Shown here in pieces: positions 51,136-61,816 of a stretch of 64,000 nucleotides of DNA. A model generated the notes under the pieces. That model saw only the letters and a list, made by a program, of their open reading frames with translations, was not told the DNA's origin and did no database searches. The first letter of the stretch is position 1. Each line of letters starts with the position of its first letter. The stretch comes from Microbacterium sp. W4I4 (GTDB lineage Bacteria > Actinomycetota > Actinomycetes > Actinomycetales > Microbacteriaceae): positions 2,666,001 to 2,730,000 of the forward strand of contig NZ_JAUSXT010000001.1 in assembly GCF_030816235.1 (NCBI RefSeq). The letters run 5' to 3'. The position numbers and the translations under genes were made by a program.

Positions 51136-51662
51136 ATATCGATGACGAGTCCGGCCTGAGCCTGATCGAGTTGATCATCTACGTACTGATTCTCGGGGTG
51201 ATCACGGCGGCGATCGCAATGCTCTTCATTAACACCCTGCAGACGGAGAAAAGCGTGCGCGATCAGACGGCCGCAACCACTCGAGGACAACTGATCTCTT
51301 CACAGATCGAGCGCGCCGTCCGAAACGCTGAAGCATTTGCCATTGAGGACGGCGGCGCAACTCTGAAGGTCAACAGTGTTGATCGAAACGGAACGACGCT
51401 CTGCCAGGGATTCACCTTCTCGGGCGGTGACGTTCGCATGGTGATCAGCGACTCACCATCGGCCACTCCGAGTTCATGGCCTGCGTGGCAGGACGGGGTA
51501 AAGAAGGATCCCGCCAAGCCGTACTTTTCAGCCAGTGGGGCAGATGCAGTCACCTACGCGTTCGACGCAACCAATCCCGACCTCGGGGGCTCGCCAGTCA
51601 GATTCACGGGGAATGTGTACATGCGAAATACAGCATCTGGGAGTGTGTCACCATGCTGGTGA
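51132..51662 (+). CDS. Type IV minor prepilin (PilW-like)
   Basis: A 176-residue prepilin-like protein: leader of 8 residues, cleavage G8|L9, mature LSLIELIIYVLILGVITAAIAM with Glu at +5 (E13). The C-terminal domain holds two Cys (TLCQG and the final SPCW). The ATG at 51132 overlaps the preceding stop (ATGA) and its end overlaps the next gene by 10 bp. Confidence 0.85.
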   Translation: MNIDDESGLSLIELIIYVLILGVITAAIAMLFINTLQTEKSVRDQTAATTRGQLISSQIERAVRNAEAFAIEDGGATLKVNSVDRNGTTLCQGFTFSGGDVRMVISDSPSATPSSWPAWQDGVKKDPAKPYFSASGADAVTYAFDATNPDLGGSPVRFTGNVYMRNTASGSVSPCW

Positions 51663-53233
51663 CGCGGCGGCTCATGGGCCGGGCGGACTCGAATGATGCT
51701 GGCGCGGCGCTCGTCGCGGTGATCATCATCATGGTCGTCGGCATGATCGCCGCAGCGACGATCGCAGCGGGCGTCGTTTTCGCGATGTCATCGAACGCAT
51801 CGAACAAGGCCACAACTCAGGCATTCGTCGCAGCGGAGTCAGGTCGTGACGCAGCGCTCGACGCGGTCGTAGCTTCCTCTTGCAGTCTCACCGCTTCGAA
51901 CAGCGATCCTGCCCATGGGCCAGTGTTCTACGCCACTGCCCAAACGGGTCCAGACGAGGCGAATCTCAGCGCAGCTTGCCCGACAGATTCGATATCAAGC
52001 GTGATCGAGATCACGTCCACAGGCTGGGGTTCCGATGGAAGCATGACCACGGTCAAGGCTCTCTATCAGCGTCCGATCACGTTCCAGAACCAGCCCGGCG
52101 GCACGCTCGCGTACTTCGCCGGCCAATTCAAGCTCACGCAATCCACCTTCGACGGCGACTTGGTGATCCGCGAAGGCAACTATGAGTGCAATTCGACGAC
52201 CACGATCAACGGTGACCTGTGGGTGCCGAAAGGCAATCTGGAACTCTCGTCCAGCTGTGAGGTCACGGGCAACGTGTACGCCTTGGGTCTAGTCGAGGCG
52301 AAGGGATCGGGTACGACTATCGGCGGGAACATCGTCTCCGAGGGCAGCATCATCCTGGGTTCTACAGACGGGACGGTTGGGGGCGACGTCAATGCGGGTG
52401 TGAACATCACAGTCAAGGGCATGACTGTCGCAGGCAGTGCGACTGCGGGCGGCAGCGTCACGGTCGACTCCGGGGTTATCACTGGGGGTTACAAGGTAAC
52501 GACGCCTCTCCCCGTCGGCGCTATCACGCCGAGTCTGCAAGCGGTGTACGACATGACGACCTGGGTTGACTTCCCATCCACGCGCGACTCCTGGGGTACA
52601 GACGTGGATTGGAAGAACGGGACTTGCTCCGGGAATGCTTTCACTGATGCCACGAGATCGCCAGCTCCGGGCAAGAACCGCCTCGGAATCGACTACACCT
52701 TGTGCACGGGAACGATCAGTATCTCCGTCACAGGCGCGACCTCAATCGGCCGAGATGTGATCTTCCTGTTCCCGCCGAACGCGAAGATGGATCTGACTCT
52801 CGGGACTCTCATCGGGGCGACTCCGAAGCCGCAGCTGCTCTTCATTCATGCGGACAACGTCCCCGATCGTCAGGTCACCTGCTCTACCTCCGTTGGGTCC
52901 GGGGGAGATGCGCTCGAAAGTGTTGCGAACGATAGCGTCAAGATCCTGCTTTACACACCGTGTGGATTGTTCAAAGCGCCGAAGAAGGAAGGCTTCCACG
53001 GGCAGTACTACTCCGGGGACAGCGGCAGCGGCAAGCTGGAACAACCGGACTTCGTCTGCGCGCCCATGACCTGGGAGCCACGGCTCGATCTCGGGTGCAG
53101 GCTGTCTGACGGCGCCTCGGGCTCCGGCGACGTGGTGCGCACGCGGTTGGCGCCGACGCTCATCTCCCAGACTGAGGTGCCGCTGCCGGCTCCTTCGCCG
53201 ACTCCCTTCGGGACCTGGGCGCCGACCTCATGA
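51653..53233 (+). CDS. Large pilin-like protein with a beta-helix-like (bactofilin-like) body
   Basis: A 526-residue protein with a PilX-like N-terminus (NDAGAALVAVIIIMVVGMIAA, residues 14-35) that lacks the +5 Glu of classical pilins. Residues about 150-275 show short repeating units (INGDLWVPKG, VTGNVYALG, IGGNIVSEG, VGGDVNAGV, VAGSATAGG), a pattern like bactofilin or other right-handed beta-helix proteins. A Cys-containing domain of about 250 residues follows, with a Pro-rich tail. Its stop overlaps pilD. Likely a tip-located or surface-exposed pilus component; binding role inferred. Confidence 0.75.
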   Translation: MLVTRRLMGRADSNDAGAALVAVIIIMVVGMIAAATIAAGVVFAMSSNASNKATTQAFVAAESGRDAALDAVVASSCSLTASNSDPAHGPVFYATAQTGPDEANLSAACPTDSISSVIEITSTGWGSDGSMTTVKALYQRPITFQNQPGGTLAYFAGQFKLTQSTFDGDLVIREGNYECNSTTTINGDLWVPKGNLELSSSCEVTGNVYALGLVEAKGSGTTIGGNIVSEGSIILGSTDGTVGGDVNAGVNITVKGMTVAGSATAGGSVTVDSGVITGGYKVTTPLPVGAITPSLQAVYDMTTWVDFPSTRDSWGTDVDWKNGTCSGNAFTDATRSPAPGKNRLGIDYTLCTGTISISVTGATSIGRDVIFLFPPNAKMDLTLGTLIGATPKPQLLFIHADNVPDRQVTCSTSVGSGGDALESVANDSVKILLYTPCGLFKAPKKEGFHGQYYSGDSGSGKLEQPDFVCAPMTWEPRLDLGCRLSDGASGSGDVVRTRLAPTLISQTEVPLPAPSPTPFGTWAPTS

Positions 53234-54120
53234 CCCCTGCGATCGTCTTCGTAACCGTCTTCGCGGCACTCTTCGGCCTCGCGATCGGGTCGTTCCTCAA
53301 CGTCGTGGCGTACCGGCTGCCGAGGAAGATCTCGCTCCTTCGGGAGAGCAGGTGCCCGAACTGCCGGGCGCGGATCCGCTGGTACCAGAACATCCCGGTG
53401 CTGTCGTGGTTCGCACTCAAGGGCCGCTGCGCCACCTGCTGGGAGCGCATCTCCCCGCGCTACGCCATCGTCGAGGGCGCGACCGGCCTGCTGTTCGCAC
53501 TCGTCGCGCTGGGCGTCATCTTCGGACGCCCCCTCGATCTGCGCCCGGTGGACGGCTCGCTGTGGTTCACCTCCGCCGAGTTCTGGGGCATCCTGCTCAC
53601 CCTCGAGGTCTTCGCCGCATTCAGCGTCGTGCTGACGCTCATCGACCTCGACAGCAAACGCCTGCCGAACACGATCGTGCTGCCCGGATGGGCCGCGATC
53701 ATCGTGCTGCTGCTGGTCACCACGCTGCTGACTCGTTTCGTCTCGCCTGCGGCTCGCTCAACGACCGGGGAATCGCTCGACACCTGGTGGCCGTTCCTGC
53801 GGGCACTCATCGGCGGGGCCGCGCTGTTCCTCTTCTACTACGTCGTCCGGCTGATCAGCCCGCGCGGCATGGGCGGCGGAGACGTGAAGCTCGCCGGCCT
53901 CGTCGGCACGATGCTCGGCTGGTTCGGGTGGGGAGCCCTCGTCTTCGGCGCATTTGCGGCCTTCGTGCTCGGCGCCGCCTACGGCGGCATCCTGCTGCTG
54001 ACCAGACGTGCGAAACGTAAATCGGCGATCCCATTCGGCCCCTGGATCCTCTTGGGTGCCTGGGCCGGGATCGTCGTCGGAGAACCGATAGGACGCTGGT
54101 ACGTCGGACTCATGAGCTGA
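53230..54120 (+). CDS. pilD: Prepilin peptidase / N-methyltransferase
   Basis: A 296-residue membrane protease that cuts and N-methylates prepilins. The N-terminal domain has two CxxC pairs (RCPNCRAR and RCATCWER) with the methyltransferase-type fold, and the catalytic Asp residues lie in TLIDLDSKRLPN and GGGDVKLAG. About seven to eight helices. It overlaps the large pilin gene by 4 bp. Confidence 0.95.
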   Translation: MTPAIVFVTVFAALFGLAIGSFLNVVAYRLPRKISLLRESRCPNCRARIRWYQNIPVLSWFALKGRCATCWERISPRYAIVEGATGLLFALVALGVIFGRPLDLRPVDGSLWFTSAEFWGILLTLEVFAAFSVVLTLIDLDSKRLPNTIVLPGWAAIIVLLLVTTLLTRFVSPAARSTTGESLDTWWPFLRALIGGAALFLFYYVVRLISPRGMGGGDVKLAGLVGTMLGWFGWGALVFGAFAAFVLGAAYGGILLLTRRAKRKSAIPFGPWILLGAWAGIVVGEPIGRWYVGLMS

Positions 54121-54150
54121 GGGGCTCTAGGGCGAGAAGGGGACAACAGA

Positions 54151-55219
54151 ATGAGCAGCACACAGATCGGTGTCGAGATCACCGAAGAGAGCGTGCGCGC
54201 CGTGGAGGTGACGGGCGGACGTTCACCGCGCGTGCTCGCCTTCGGCGAGGTCGCGCTGCCACCGGATTCCGCGAAGGACTCCGAGATCGTCGACGAGGGA
54301 GCCGTCGCCGTGGCACTGCGTCAGCTCTGGTCGACCGCACGGTTCAAGAGCCGCAAGGTCACCCTCGGCATCGCCAGCAGGCGCGTGCTGGTGCGCGAGT
54401 ACAGCACCACCGCGATGCCGCCCGACATGCTGCGCAAGGCCCTGCCCTTCCAGGTGCAGGATCTGCTGCCCGTGCCGGTCGACCAGGCGGTGCTCGACTA
54501 CTACCCCGACCGCCCAGCACGGCGACCAGCTGCACGGTCTGCTCGTCGCCGCCGTCGCAGAGACCATCGAGCAGTTGATCTCCGCGTTCACCCGCACCAA
54601 GCTCCGGGTGCAGGATGTCGACCTCACCGCCTTCGCGCTCGCCCGCGCCGCCCGCGTCGCCGCACCGCAGGGCACGGTCGCCGCCATCCACGTGGGCGAC
54701 CACACCACGCAGGTCGTGATCATGCGCGACGGCATCCCCGAGTTCGTGCGTCTGCTTCCGGCCGATCTGTCCACCGCCGCCGTGCGCCGACGCTCTGCGG
54801 TGCTCGCCATCACCGACGACGGCACCCCGATGTCGACCGTGCGAGACATCGCGAACACCGTCGATCCCGCCCGGATGCACGGAGGCGAGGACCTGAGTGG
54901 ATCGGCCGGTATCGTCCCTCGCGGCGCTCTGCGCGGAGACGTGGGCAGTCGCCCGGTCTCCGACCTGCTCGCCCGGCTGCACAGCACACTCTCCTTCTAT
55001 GCGAACAGGCCCGGTGCGACGGCGATCCAGCAGATCCTGCTCACCGGAGCCGGCGCCGCCGTAGACGGCGTGCACCCCGGGCTGCAGGAGAAGAGCCAGG
55101 CGCCCGTGCGCGTGATCTCGCTCACCGATGTCGCCGCCGTCCGCGACGCGCATCCCTCCGGAGAGCTCGCGATGAACCTCGTGAGCACCGTCGGTCTCGC
55201 CCTCGGAAAGGACAGCTGA
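54151..55219 (+). pseudogene. pilM: PilM type IV pilus assembly protein, frameshifted
   Basis: PilM, an actin-like cytoplasmic protein that binds PilN. The first part starts GVEITEESVRAVEV and runs to VLDYY. At 54504-54507 CCCC stands where CCC is needed; the other frame continues PTAQHGDQLHGLLVAAVAE, then ISAFTRTKLRVQDVDL to LGLALGKDS, ending at 55219. Corrected length about 355 residues, normal for PilM. Its stop overlaps the pilN ATG. Both halves are fully conserved, so the break looks like a sequence error. Confidence 0.87.
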
Positions 55220-55878
55220 TGTCCAGCACAGCATCCGTGCCGCACACCGGCATTCCACGCGTCAGCCTGCTGCCGCCGTCCGAGGTGGCTCGCCGCGAAC
55301 GCGACAAGGTCGGCGACCGCTGGATCTGGATCGGCATCGTGGCCGTGATCGTCTCGGGCCTGCTGGTTGCCGGCGCCTGGCTCTGGAACCAGTACGCCCA
55401 GCTGCAGCTGTCCGCCGAGCAGAGCCGCACGACCACCCTCATCCAGCAGATCGGTGGACTCTCCGAGGTCAGCGGCGCGCTCGCCACCGACCGTGAGCTG
55501 CGCTCCTATCTCGCCGAGGCGATGGGATCGGACATCGTCTGGCAGGGCGTGCGCACCAGCGTCGAATCGGCGCTGCCCGCCGACGTCACGCTGATCGGCT
55601 TCGACCTCGCGCCCGGGGCCCCTGCGGTGACCAAGCTCAGCGAAGAGGAGGCTCAGGGAGCCGTCGGACTGACCGGCACGCTCACGCTCGACAGCCCGAA
55701 CACCCTGGACATCGCCTCGATCGCGCAGAAGCTCCGCTCCATCGGCGCCATCATGCTCAGCGACGCGAACGCGCTCACGCAGAGCAACGCCGAACAGAAC
55801 AGGTACACCTACACGCTCGACGTCGGATTCGACCAGCGCATCTATACCGGGCGGTTCGCAGCCGAGGAGGCGAAGTGA
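55219..55878 (+). CDS. pilN: PilN-like pilus assembly protein
   Basis: A 219-residue single-pass protein: cytoplasmic N-terminus with the PilM-binding motif IPRVSLLPPSE (residues 12-22), one helix at about 36-56 and an extracytoplasmic coiled-coil plus ferredoxin-like domain. It overlaps pilM (TGATG) and pilO by one base. Confidence 0.87.
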   Translation: MSSTASVPHTGIPRVSLLPPSEVARRERDKVGDRWIWIGIVAVIVSGLLVAGAWLWNQYAQLQLSAEQSRTTTLIQQIGGLSEVSGALATDRELRSYLAEAMGSDIVWQGVRTSVESALPADVTLIGFDLAPGAPAVTKLSEEEAQGAVGLTGTLTLDSPNTLDIASIAQKLRSIGAIMLSDANALTQSNAEQNRYTYTLDVGFDQRIYTGRFAAEEAK

Positions 55879-56603
55879 TGACCAAGCAGCTGATCACCCT
55901 CATCGGAGCCCTCGTCTCGGCGGCCGTGATCATCGCGGCCGTGGTGATCGGGGTCGTCCCGCTCGTCGGCGGCGTGTTCTCGGCCGACACCGAGCGCCAG
56001 CAGGTCGCCGCCACCAACGCGACCTACGAGACGCAGATCGCGACGCTCACCGCGCAGAAGGAGAAGCTCGCCGAGATCAACGCCGCGGTCGAGAAGTTGC
56101 GAGGTCAGGTGCCCGAGAAGCAGCTCCTCAACCAGGTGTTCGAGCGGATCTCGCTGGCCGCGACCTCGGCCGGAGTCACCGTCACCGCTGCCAACCGGGG
56201 TGACCTCGCCCCGTACGCACCCCGCACCGGAACTGCGGATGCCGCGGCATCCGTTCCCGCTCCCGTACCCACGCCGACCCCGACGACGGGCACCCCGATC
56301 GACGGGGCGAACGATGTCGCCGACAAAGCGGACGCGAACGTCGCGGATGCCGACGGCGCCACCGCCGACGGCGGGACGCCGGCACCCGCAGCACCGACTG
56401 CCGCAGCATCCGCGCGCGAACAGGTCGAGCTCAGCATCAGCGTCACCGCCCCCGACATGGCGAGCGCCTTCGCGTTCCTCGACGGCCTGCGCGCCGGACC
56501 GCGGGCGATCGCCATCGACACGGCCACGGTCTCGCAGTCGGGCGAGGGATTCTCGCTTCAGGTCACCGTGCTCGCATTCCTGCAGAACAGTGGAGGCGAG
56601 TGA
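55878..56603 (+). CDS. pilO: PilO-like pilus assembly protein
   Basis: A 241-residue single-pass protein: helix near 7-32, coiled coil (ATLTAQKEKLAEINAAVEKLRGQ), and a C-terminal domain. Between them lies an Ala/Pro/Asp-rich insertion (about 110-175) not usual in PilO. GTG 55875 is an alternative start. It partners PilN in the alignment complex. Confidence 0.83.
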   Translation: MTKQLITLIGALVSAAVIIAAVVIGVVPLVGGVFSADTERQQVAATNATYETQIATLTAQKEKLAEINAAVEKLRGQVPEKQLLNQVFERISLAATSAGVTVTAANRGDLAPYAPRTGTADAAASVPAPVPTPTPTTGTPIDGANDVADKADANVADADGATADGGTPAPAAPTAAASAREQVELSISVTAPDMASAFAFLDGLRAGPRAIAIDTATVSQSGEGFSLQVTVLAFLQNSGGE

Positions 56604-56604
56604 G

Positions 56605-57741
56605 ATGACCGTCATCCTGACCGACCTGCTGCGCATCGGAGCCCGCTCCGGAGCATCCGATGTGCACATCACCGCCGACGCCCCGCCGCTGATGCGCGTG
56701 GACGGCGACCTGGTCGACATCCCCCGGCATCCCGAGATCCTCACCGAGGACTGGGTGCGCGCCGCCGCCTTCGACCTGATGAACGAGGGCCAGCGAGACG
56801 ACTTCGAGATCCACCACGAGGTCGACCTCGCGCACGCCGCCGAGGGCATCGGCCGGTTCCGCGTGAACGTGTTCCGCCAGCTCGGCGCGATCGCCATGGC
56901 GCTGCGCTTCATCCCGGACCGCGTCTTCACGCTCGAGGAGCTCGGCGCGCCCGCGATCGCTCGCGACCTGGCCCTGCGGCCGCGCGGCCTCGTGCTGCTG
57001 ACCGGGCCCACCGGCTCGGGTAAGTCGACCACGCTCACCGCGATGGTCGACATCATCAACAGCACGCGCCCGGTGCACATCGTCACCATCGAGGACCCGA
57101 TCGAGTTCCACCACACCAGCCGCCGTGCGCTGATCCACCAGCGCGAGGTCGGCAGCGACACGAGCTCGTTCGCCGAGGCGCTGCGCCGCGTGCTGCGCCA
57201 GGACCCCGACGTGATCCTGGTCGGCGAGCTGCGCGACCCCGAGTCGATCATGACGGCCCTGTCCGCCGCCGAGACCGGCCACCTGGTGCTCTCCACCCTG
57301 CACACGCAGGGCGCGGGCAAGTCGGTCAACCGCATCGTCGACGTGTTCCCCGCCGACCAGCAGCATCAGATCCGCTCGCAGCTCGGCGACACCCTGCAGG
57401 GCATCATCAGCCAGACCCTGCTGCCCCGGGCGCAGTCCAACGGACGCACGATCGCGACCGAGGTGCTCACCAACACCCCTGCCGTCGCGAACCTCATCCG
57501 AGAGGGACAGGTCGCTCAGCTGTACACGGCCATGCAGGCCGGAGCCACTGACGGCATGCACACCCTCGATCAGGATCTGCGCCGTCTCGTCGGCGAGGGC
57601 GCAGTGTCGGCCGCGGTCGCGCGCACCTTCGCCACCGACCCGGCATCCCTCGACGGCGTGCACGTGCGTCCTGCCGACCTGGATGCCGAATCCTGGTCGC
57701 ACTATGCGGTCGATCAGCAGCTCGAAGAGTGGGGGTCATGA
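56605..57741 (+). CDS. pilT: Twitching motility / retraction ATPase PilT
   Basis: A 378-residue hexameric ATPase. The N-terminal region has ASDVHITADAPPLMRVDGDL, Walker A is GPTGSGKSTT (about 132-141), the Asp box IVTIEDPIEFHH, Walker B ILVGELRDPES, and the His box GHLVLSTLHTQ. PilT powers retraction, so these pili are probably retractile (twitching, DNA uptake). It overlaps pilC. Confidence 0.95.
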   Translation: MTVILTDLLRIGARSGASDVHITADAPPLMRVDGDLVDIPRHPEILTEDWVRAAAFDLMNEGQRDDFEIHHEVDLAHAAEGIGRFRVNVFRQLGAIAMALRFIPDRVFTLEELGAPAIARDLALRPRGLVLLTGPTGSGKSTTLTAMVDIINSTRPVHIVTIEDPIEFHHTSRRALIHQREVGSDTSSFAEALRRVLRQDPDVILVGELRDPESIMTALSAAETGHLVLSTLHTQGAGKSVNRIVDVFPADQQHQIRSQLGDTLQGIISQTLLPRAQSNGRTIATEVLTNTPAVANLIREGQVAQLYTAMQAGATDGMHTLDQDLRRLVGEGAVSAAVARTFATDPASLDGVHVRPADLDAESWSHYAVDQQLEEWGS

Positions 57742-58976
57742 TGGCGACCATGCAGGAGTGGCAGTACCAGGCGATCGACCCGGGCACCACGAAGCTACTG
57801 AAGGGGACGATGGATGCCGCGAGCGAAGGCGCCGTCACCGCCAAGCTGCGCGCCCAGGGTCTGATGCCAGTGGAGCTCGCTCCGGTCGAGAAGACCGGTC
57901 TGCGTCGCGAGATCACCCTGCCCAGCATCAACCGCGGCGTCTCGGCGAAGACCCTCGCGATCTTCGCCCGCCAGATGTCCGCACTGATCAACGCCGGCCT
58001 GCCGCTGATGCGCACCCTCAACGTCCTCGCCGAGCAGACCTCCGACAAGAGGCTGAAGACGGTGCTGGGCACGGTGTCGAACGATGTGGAGAGCGGCTCG
58101 TCGCTGTCGGCGTCGCTGCAACGGCATCCGCTGGTCTTCCCGCCTCTCATGGTCTCGATCGTGCGCGTCGGCGAGTCCGGCGGCTTCCTCGGTGCCGCGC
58201 TGACATCCATCGCGGAGAACTATCAGAAGCAGTCCGAGCTGCACGGCAAGATCCGCTCGGCCACCACGTATCCTGCCGTCGTACTCGTGATCGCGATGAT
58301 CGGCGTGCTCGTCATGGTGACGTTCATCGTGCCGGTGTTCGAGAACATGTTCAAGGGACTCGGCGGCCAGCTGCCGCTGCCCACGCAGATCCTCGTGACG
58401 ATCTCGCACAACATGCTCTGGATCCTGCCGGCGCTGGTCGTCGTGATCGCCGTCGCGTGGATCTGGTGGGTGCGCAACCGCTACACGGACGGGTACCGGC
58501 GCATCGTCGATCCGATCAAGCTGCGCCTGCCGATCTTCGGGCCGCTCATCACCAAGATGGCGGTCGCCCGGTTCAGCCGGAACCTGTCGATGATGCTCGA
58601 TGCCGGTGTGCCGATCATCCAGGCGCTGTCGATCGTCGGGCAGGCATCGAACAACTGGAAGATCGAGCAGACCGTGCGCGACATCCAGGAGTCGATCCGC
58701 GGCGGGCGCTCGTTCGCCGCGCCGCTGGCGAAGGCCGCGGTGTTCCCGACGATGGTGTCGCAGATGGTCGCCGTCGGCGAGGAATCGGGCACGCTCACCC
58801 AGATGCTCGGCAGCATCGCCGACTTCTACGAGGACGAGGTCGAGACCGCCACCGAACAGCTGTCCTCGCTCATCGAGCCGGTGCTCATCGTGGGCCTGGG
58901 CGTGATCATCGGCGGCATGGTGGTCTCGCTCTACCTGCCGATCTTCACGCTGTACGGAGACATCGCGAAGCAGTAA
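57738..58976 (+). CDS. pilC: Type IV pilus inner-membrane platform protein PilC
   Basis: A 412-residue GspF/PilC protein with two similar halves (FARQMSALINAGLPL at about 72-86 and FSRNLSMMLDAGVPI at about 277-291) and three membrane helices. It anchors the motor ATPases. ATG 57738 overlaps the pilT stop. It is the last gene on this strand; a repeat hairpin follows at once. Confidence 0.95.
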   Translation: MMATMQEWQYQAIDPGTTKLLKGTMDAASEGAVTAKLRAQGLMPVELAPVEKTGLRREITLPSINRGVSAKTLAIFARQMSALINAGLPLMRTLNVLAEQTSDKRLKTVLGTVSNDVESGSSLSASLQRHPLVFPPLMVSIVRVGESGGFLGAALTSIAENYQKQSELHGKIRSATTYPAVVLVIAMIGVLVMVTFIVPVFENMFKGLGGQLPLPTQILVTISHNMLWILPALVVVIAVAWIWWVRNRYTDGYRRIVDPIKLRLPIFGPLITKMAVARFSRNLSMMLDAGVPIIQALSIVGQASNNWKIEQTVRDIQESIRGGRSFAAPLAKAAVFPTMVSQMVAVGEESGTLTQMLGSIADFYEDEVETATEQLSSLIEPVLIVGLGVIIGGMVVSLYLPIFTLYGDIAKQ

Positions 58977-59042
58977 CCCTTCGACAGGCTCAGTGCCCTT
59001 CGACAGGCTCAGGGACCCAGTGGGTTGCTGAGCCTGTCGAAG
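58977..59042. terminator. Hairpin from the CCCTTCGACAGGCTCAG repeat between pilC and pilB
   Basis: CCCTTCGACAGGCTCAG occurs at 58977-58993 and 58996-59012, and its inverted copy CTGAGCCTGTCGAAG at 59028-59042. Either left copy can pair with the right one in a strong hairpin, which would end both converging transcripts. The same word is well known as a dispersed intergenic repeat in actinobacteria and some proteobacteria. Confidence 0.8.
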
Positions 59043-59046
59043 CACA

Positions 59047-60789
<1,743 letters not shown>

Positions 60790-60790
60790 C

Positions 60791-61723
60791 TTACGACTGG
60801 GAGGGCTGAAATTGCAGGGTCTCCAGGGATTCTCTTACAGACTGCTCCAACGCCTCTTCGAGGTGACCGGCACGGAACGTGCGGGGGGAGACGCCGTTCA
60901 CCCGGCGGAACTGTCGCGAGAAGTAGTAGGGGTCGGTGTAGCCGACGGCTTCGGCGATGTCCTGCACGCTCAGTCGGGTCGTCAGCAGCAGCTCGCGGGC
61001 CCGGGCACTGCGCAGTCGGGTGAGGTACTCGATGACCCCCATGCCCGTCGCGGACTTGAAAAGCGCGGCGAAATGCGAAGGGCTGAGATTCGCCATCTCG
61101 GCGAGCTCGGTGACTCCCGCCCTCGTGCCCAGGTTCTCGCGCAGATACGACATGGCGGCGTGCACGCGCGAGCCGGATCCGCTGCCGCCGCGCAGCCGGT
61201 CGGCGCGCAGGTGCGCGAGCAGGTGCCAGGCCGCGCCGGATGCCTCATAGAGCGAGGCGGCCGTGTCGTCGACGTCGAGCTTCTCGACCACCTGCGTGAT
61301 CAGCGCCGTCGCCGCGTAGACGTCGTGCAGGCGAAGCACCGGGGATGCCGACCGGTCCTCCGGCTCGGGCAGCAGGTCGGCGACATCCTCGCCCGCCACG
61401 TGCATCCACCAGATGCTCCACGGATCACTCTGATCGGCGACGTACATGTGCGCCCTGCGCGCGGGGATGATCACGGCATCCCCCGCCGCGACGCGGTGCG
61501 TCGTGCCGTCCAGGATGACGCGCCCCGCGCCCGCGGTGCAGATGATGACGATCGTCTGCCTGGCTCCCGACGGCCGCACCCGGCCGTGGTCCGCCGCGTG
61601 CGGGAAGAAGCCGGCATCGGTCACGAGCAGCCGCTCCGTGATCGGGGCCGCGAGCGCAGCGGACGCTATCGGCGGGGGCAGCACGCGCAGGCGCTGCCCG
61701 GGGAATCCATCGCGGACGAGCAT
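60791..61723 (-). CDS. AraC-family transcriptional regulator
   Basis: A 310-residue regulator: an N-terminal cupin-like sensor domain (about 10-150) and two C-terminal helix-turn-helices (AGVTELAEMANLSPSHFAALFK; LSVQDIAEAVGYTDPYYFSRQFRRVNGVSP). TAGAGT lies 6 nt before the ATG. Divergent from the glycosidase and sugar-binding protein genes, which it presumably activates when a plant sugar is present. It ends 1 bp before pilB starts but this is probably chance. Confidence 0.9.
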   Translation of the reverse strand: MLVRDGFPGQRLRVLPPPIASAALAAPITERLLVTDAGFFPHAADHGRVRPSGARQTIVIICTAGAGRVILDGTTHRVAAGDAVIIPARRAHMYVADQSDPWSIWWMHVAGEDVADLLPEPEDRSASPVLRLHDVYAATALITQVVEKLDVDDTAASLYEASGAAWHLLAHLRADRLRGGSGSGSRVHAAMSYLRENLGTRAGVTELAEMANLSPSHFAALFKSATGMGVIEYLTRLRSARARELLLTTRLSVQDIAEAVGYTDPYYFSRQFRRVNGVSPRTFRAGHLEEALEQSVRESLETLQFQPSQS

Positions 61724-61816
61724 GGGGTGACTCTAACCCAGGATCAGAGGATCATCCAGGTATCTCCCGAGGAACGGACATTCAGTCGCCCGGGGCGACG
61801 TGCCTAACATTCCCGT
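61724..61816. promoter_or_regulatory. Divergent leaderless promoters of araC-type and glycosidase genes
   Basis: TAACAT at 61805-61810 lies 6 nt before the glycosidase ATG, and TAGAGT (complement of 61730-61735) lies 6 nt before the regulator ATG. Both transcripts should start at their start codons, so all regulatory sites lie in the 69 bp between the two -10 elements. Confidence 0.6.
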
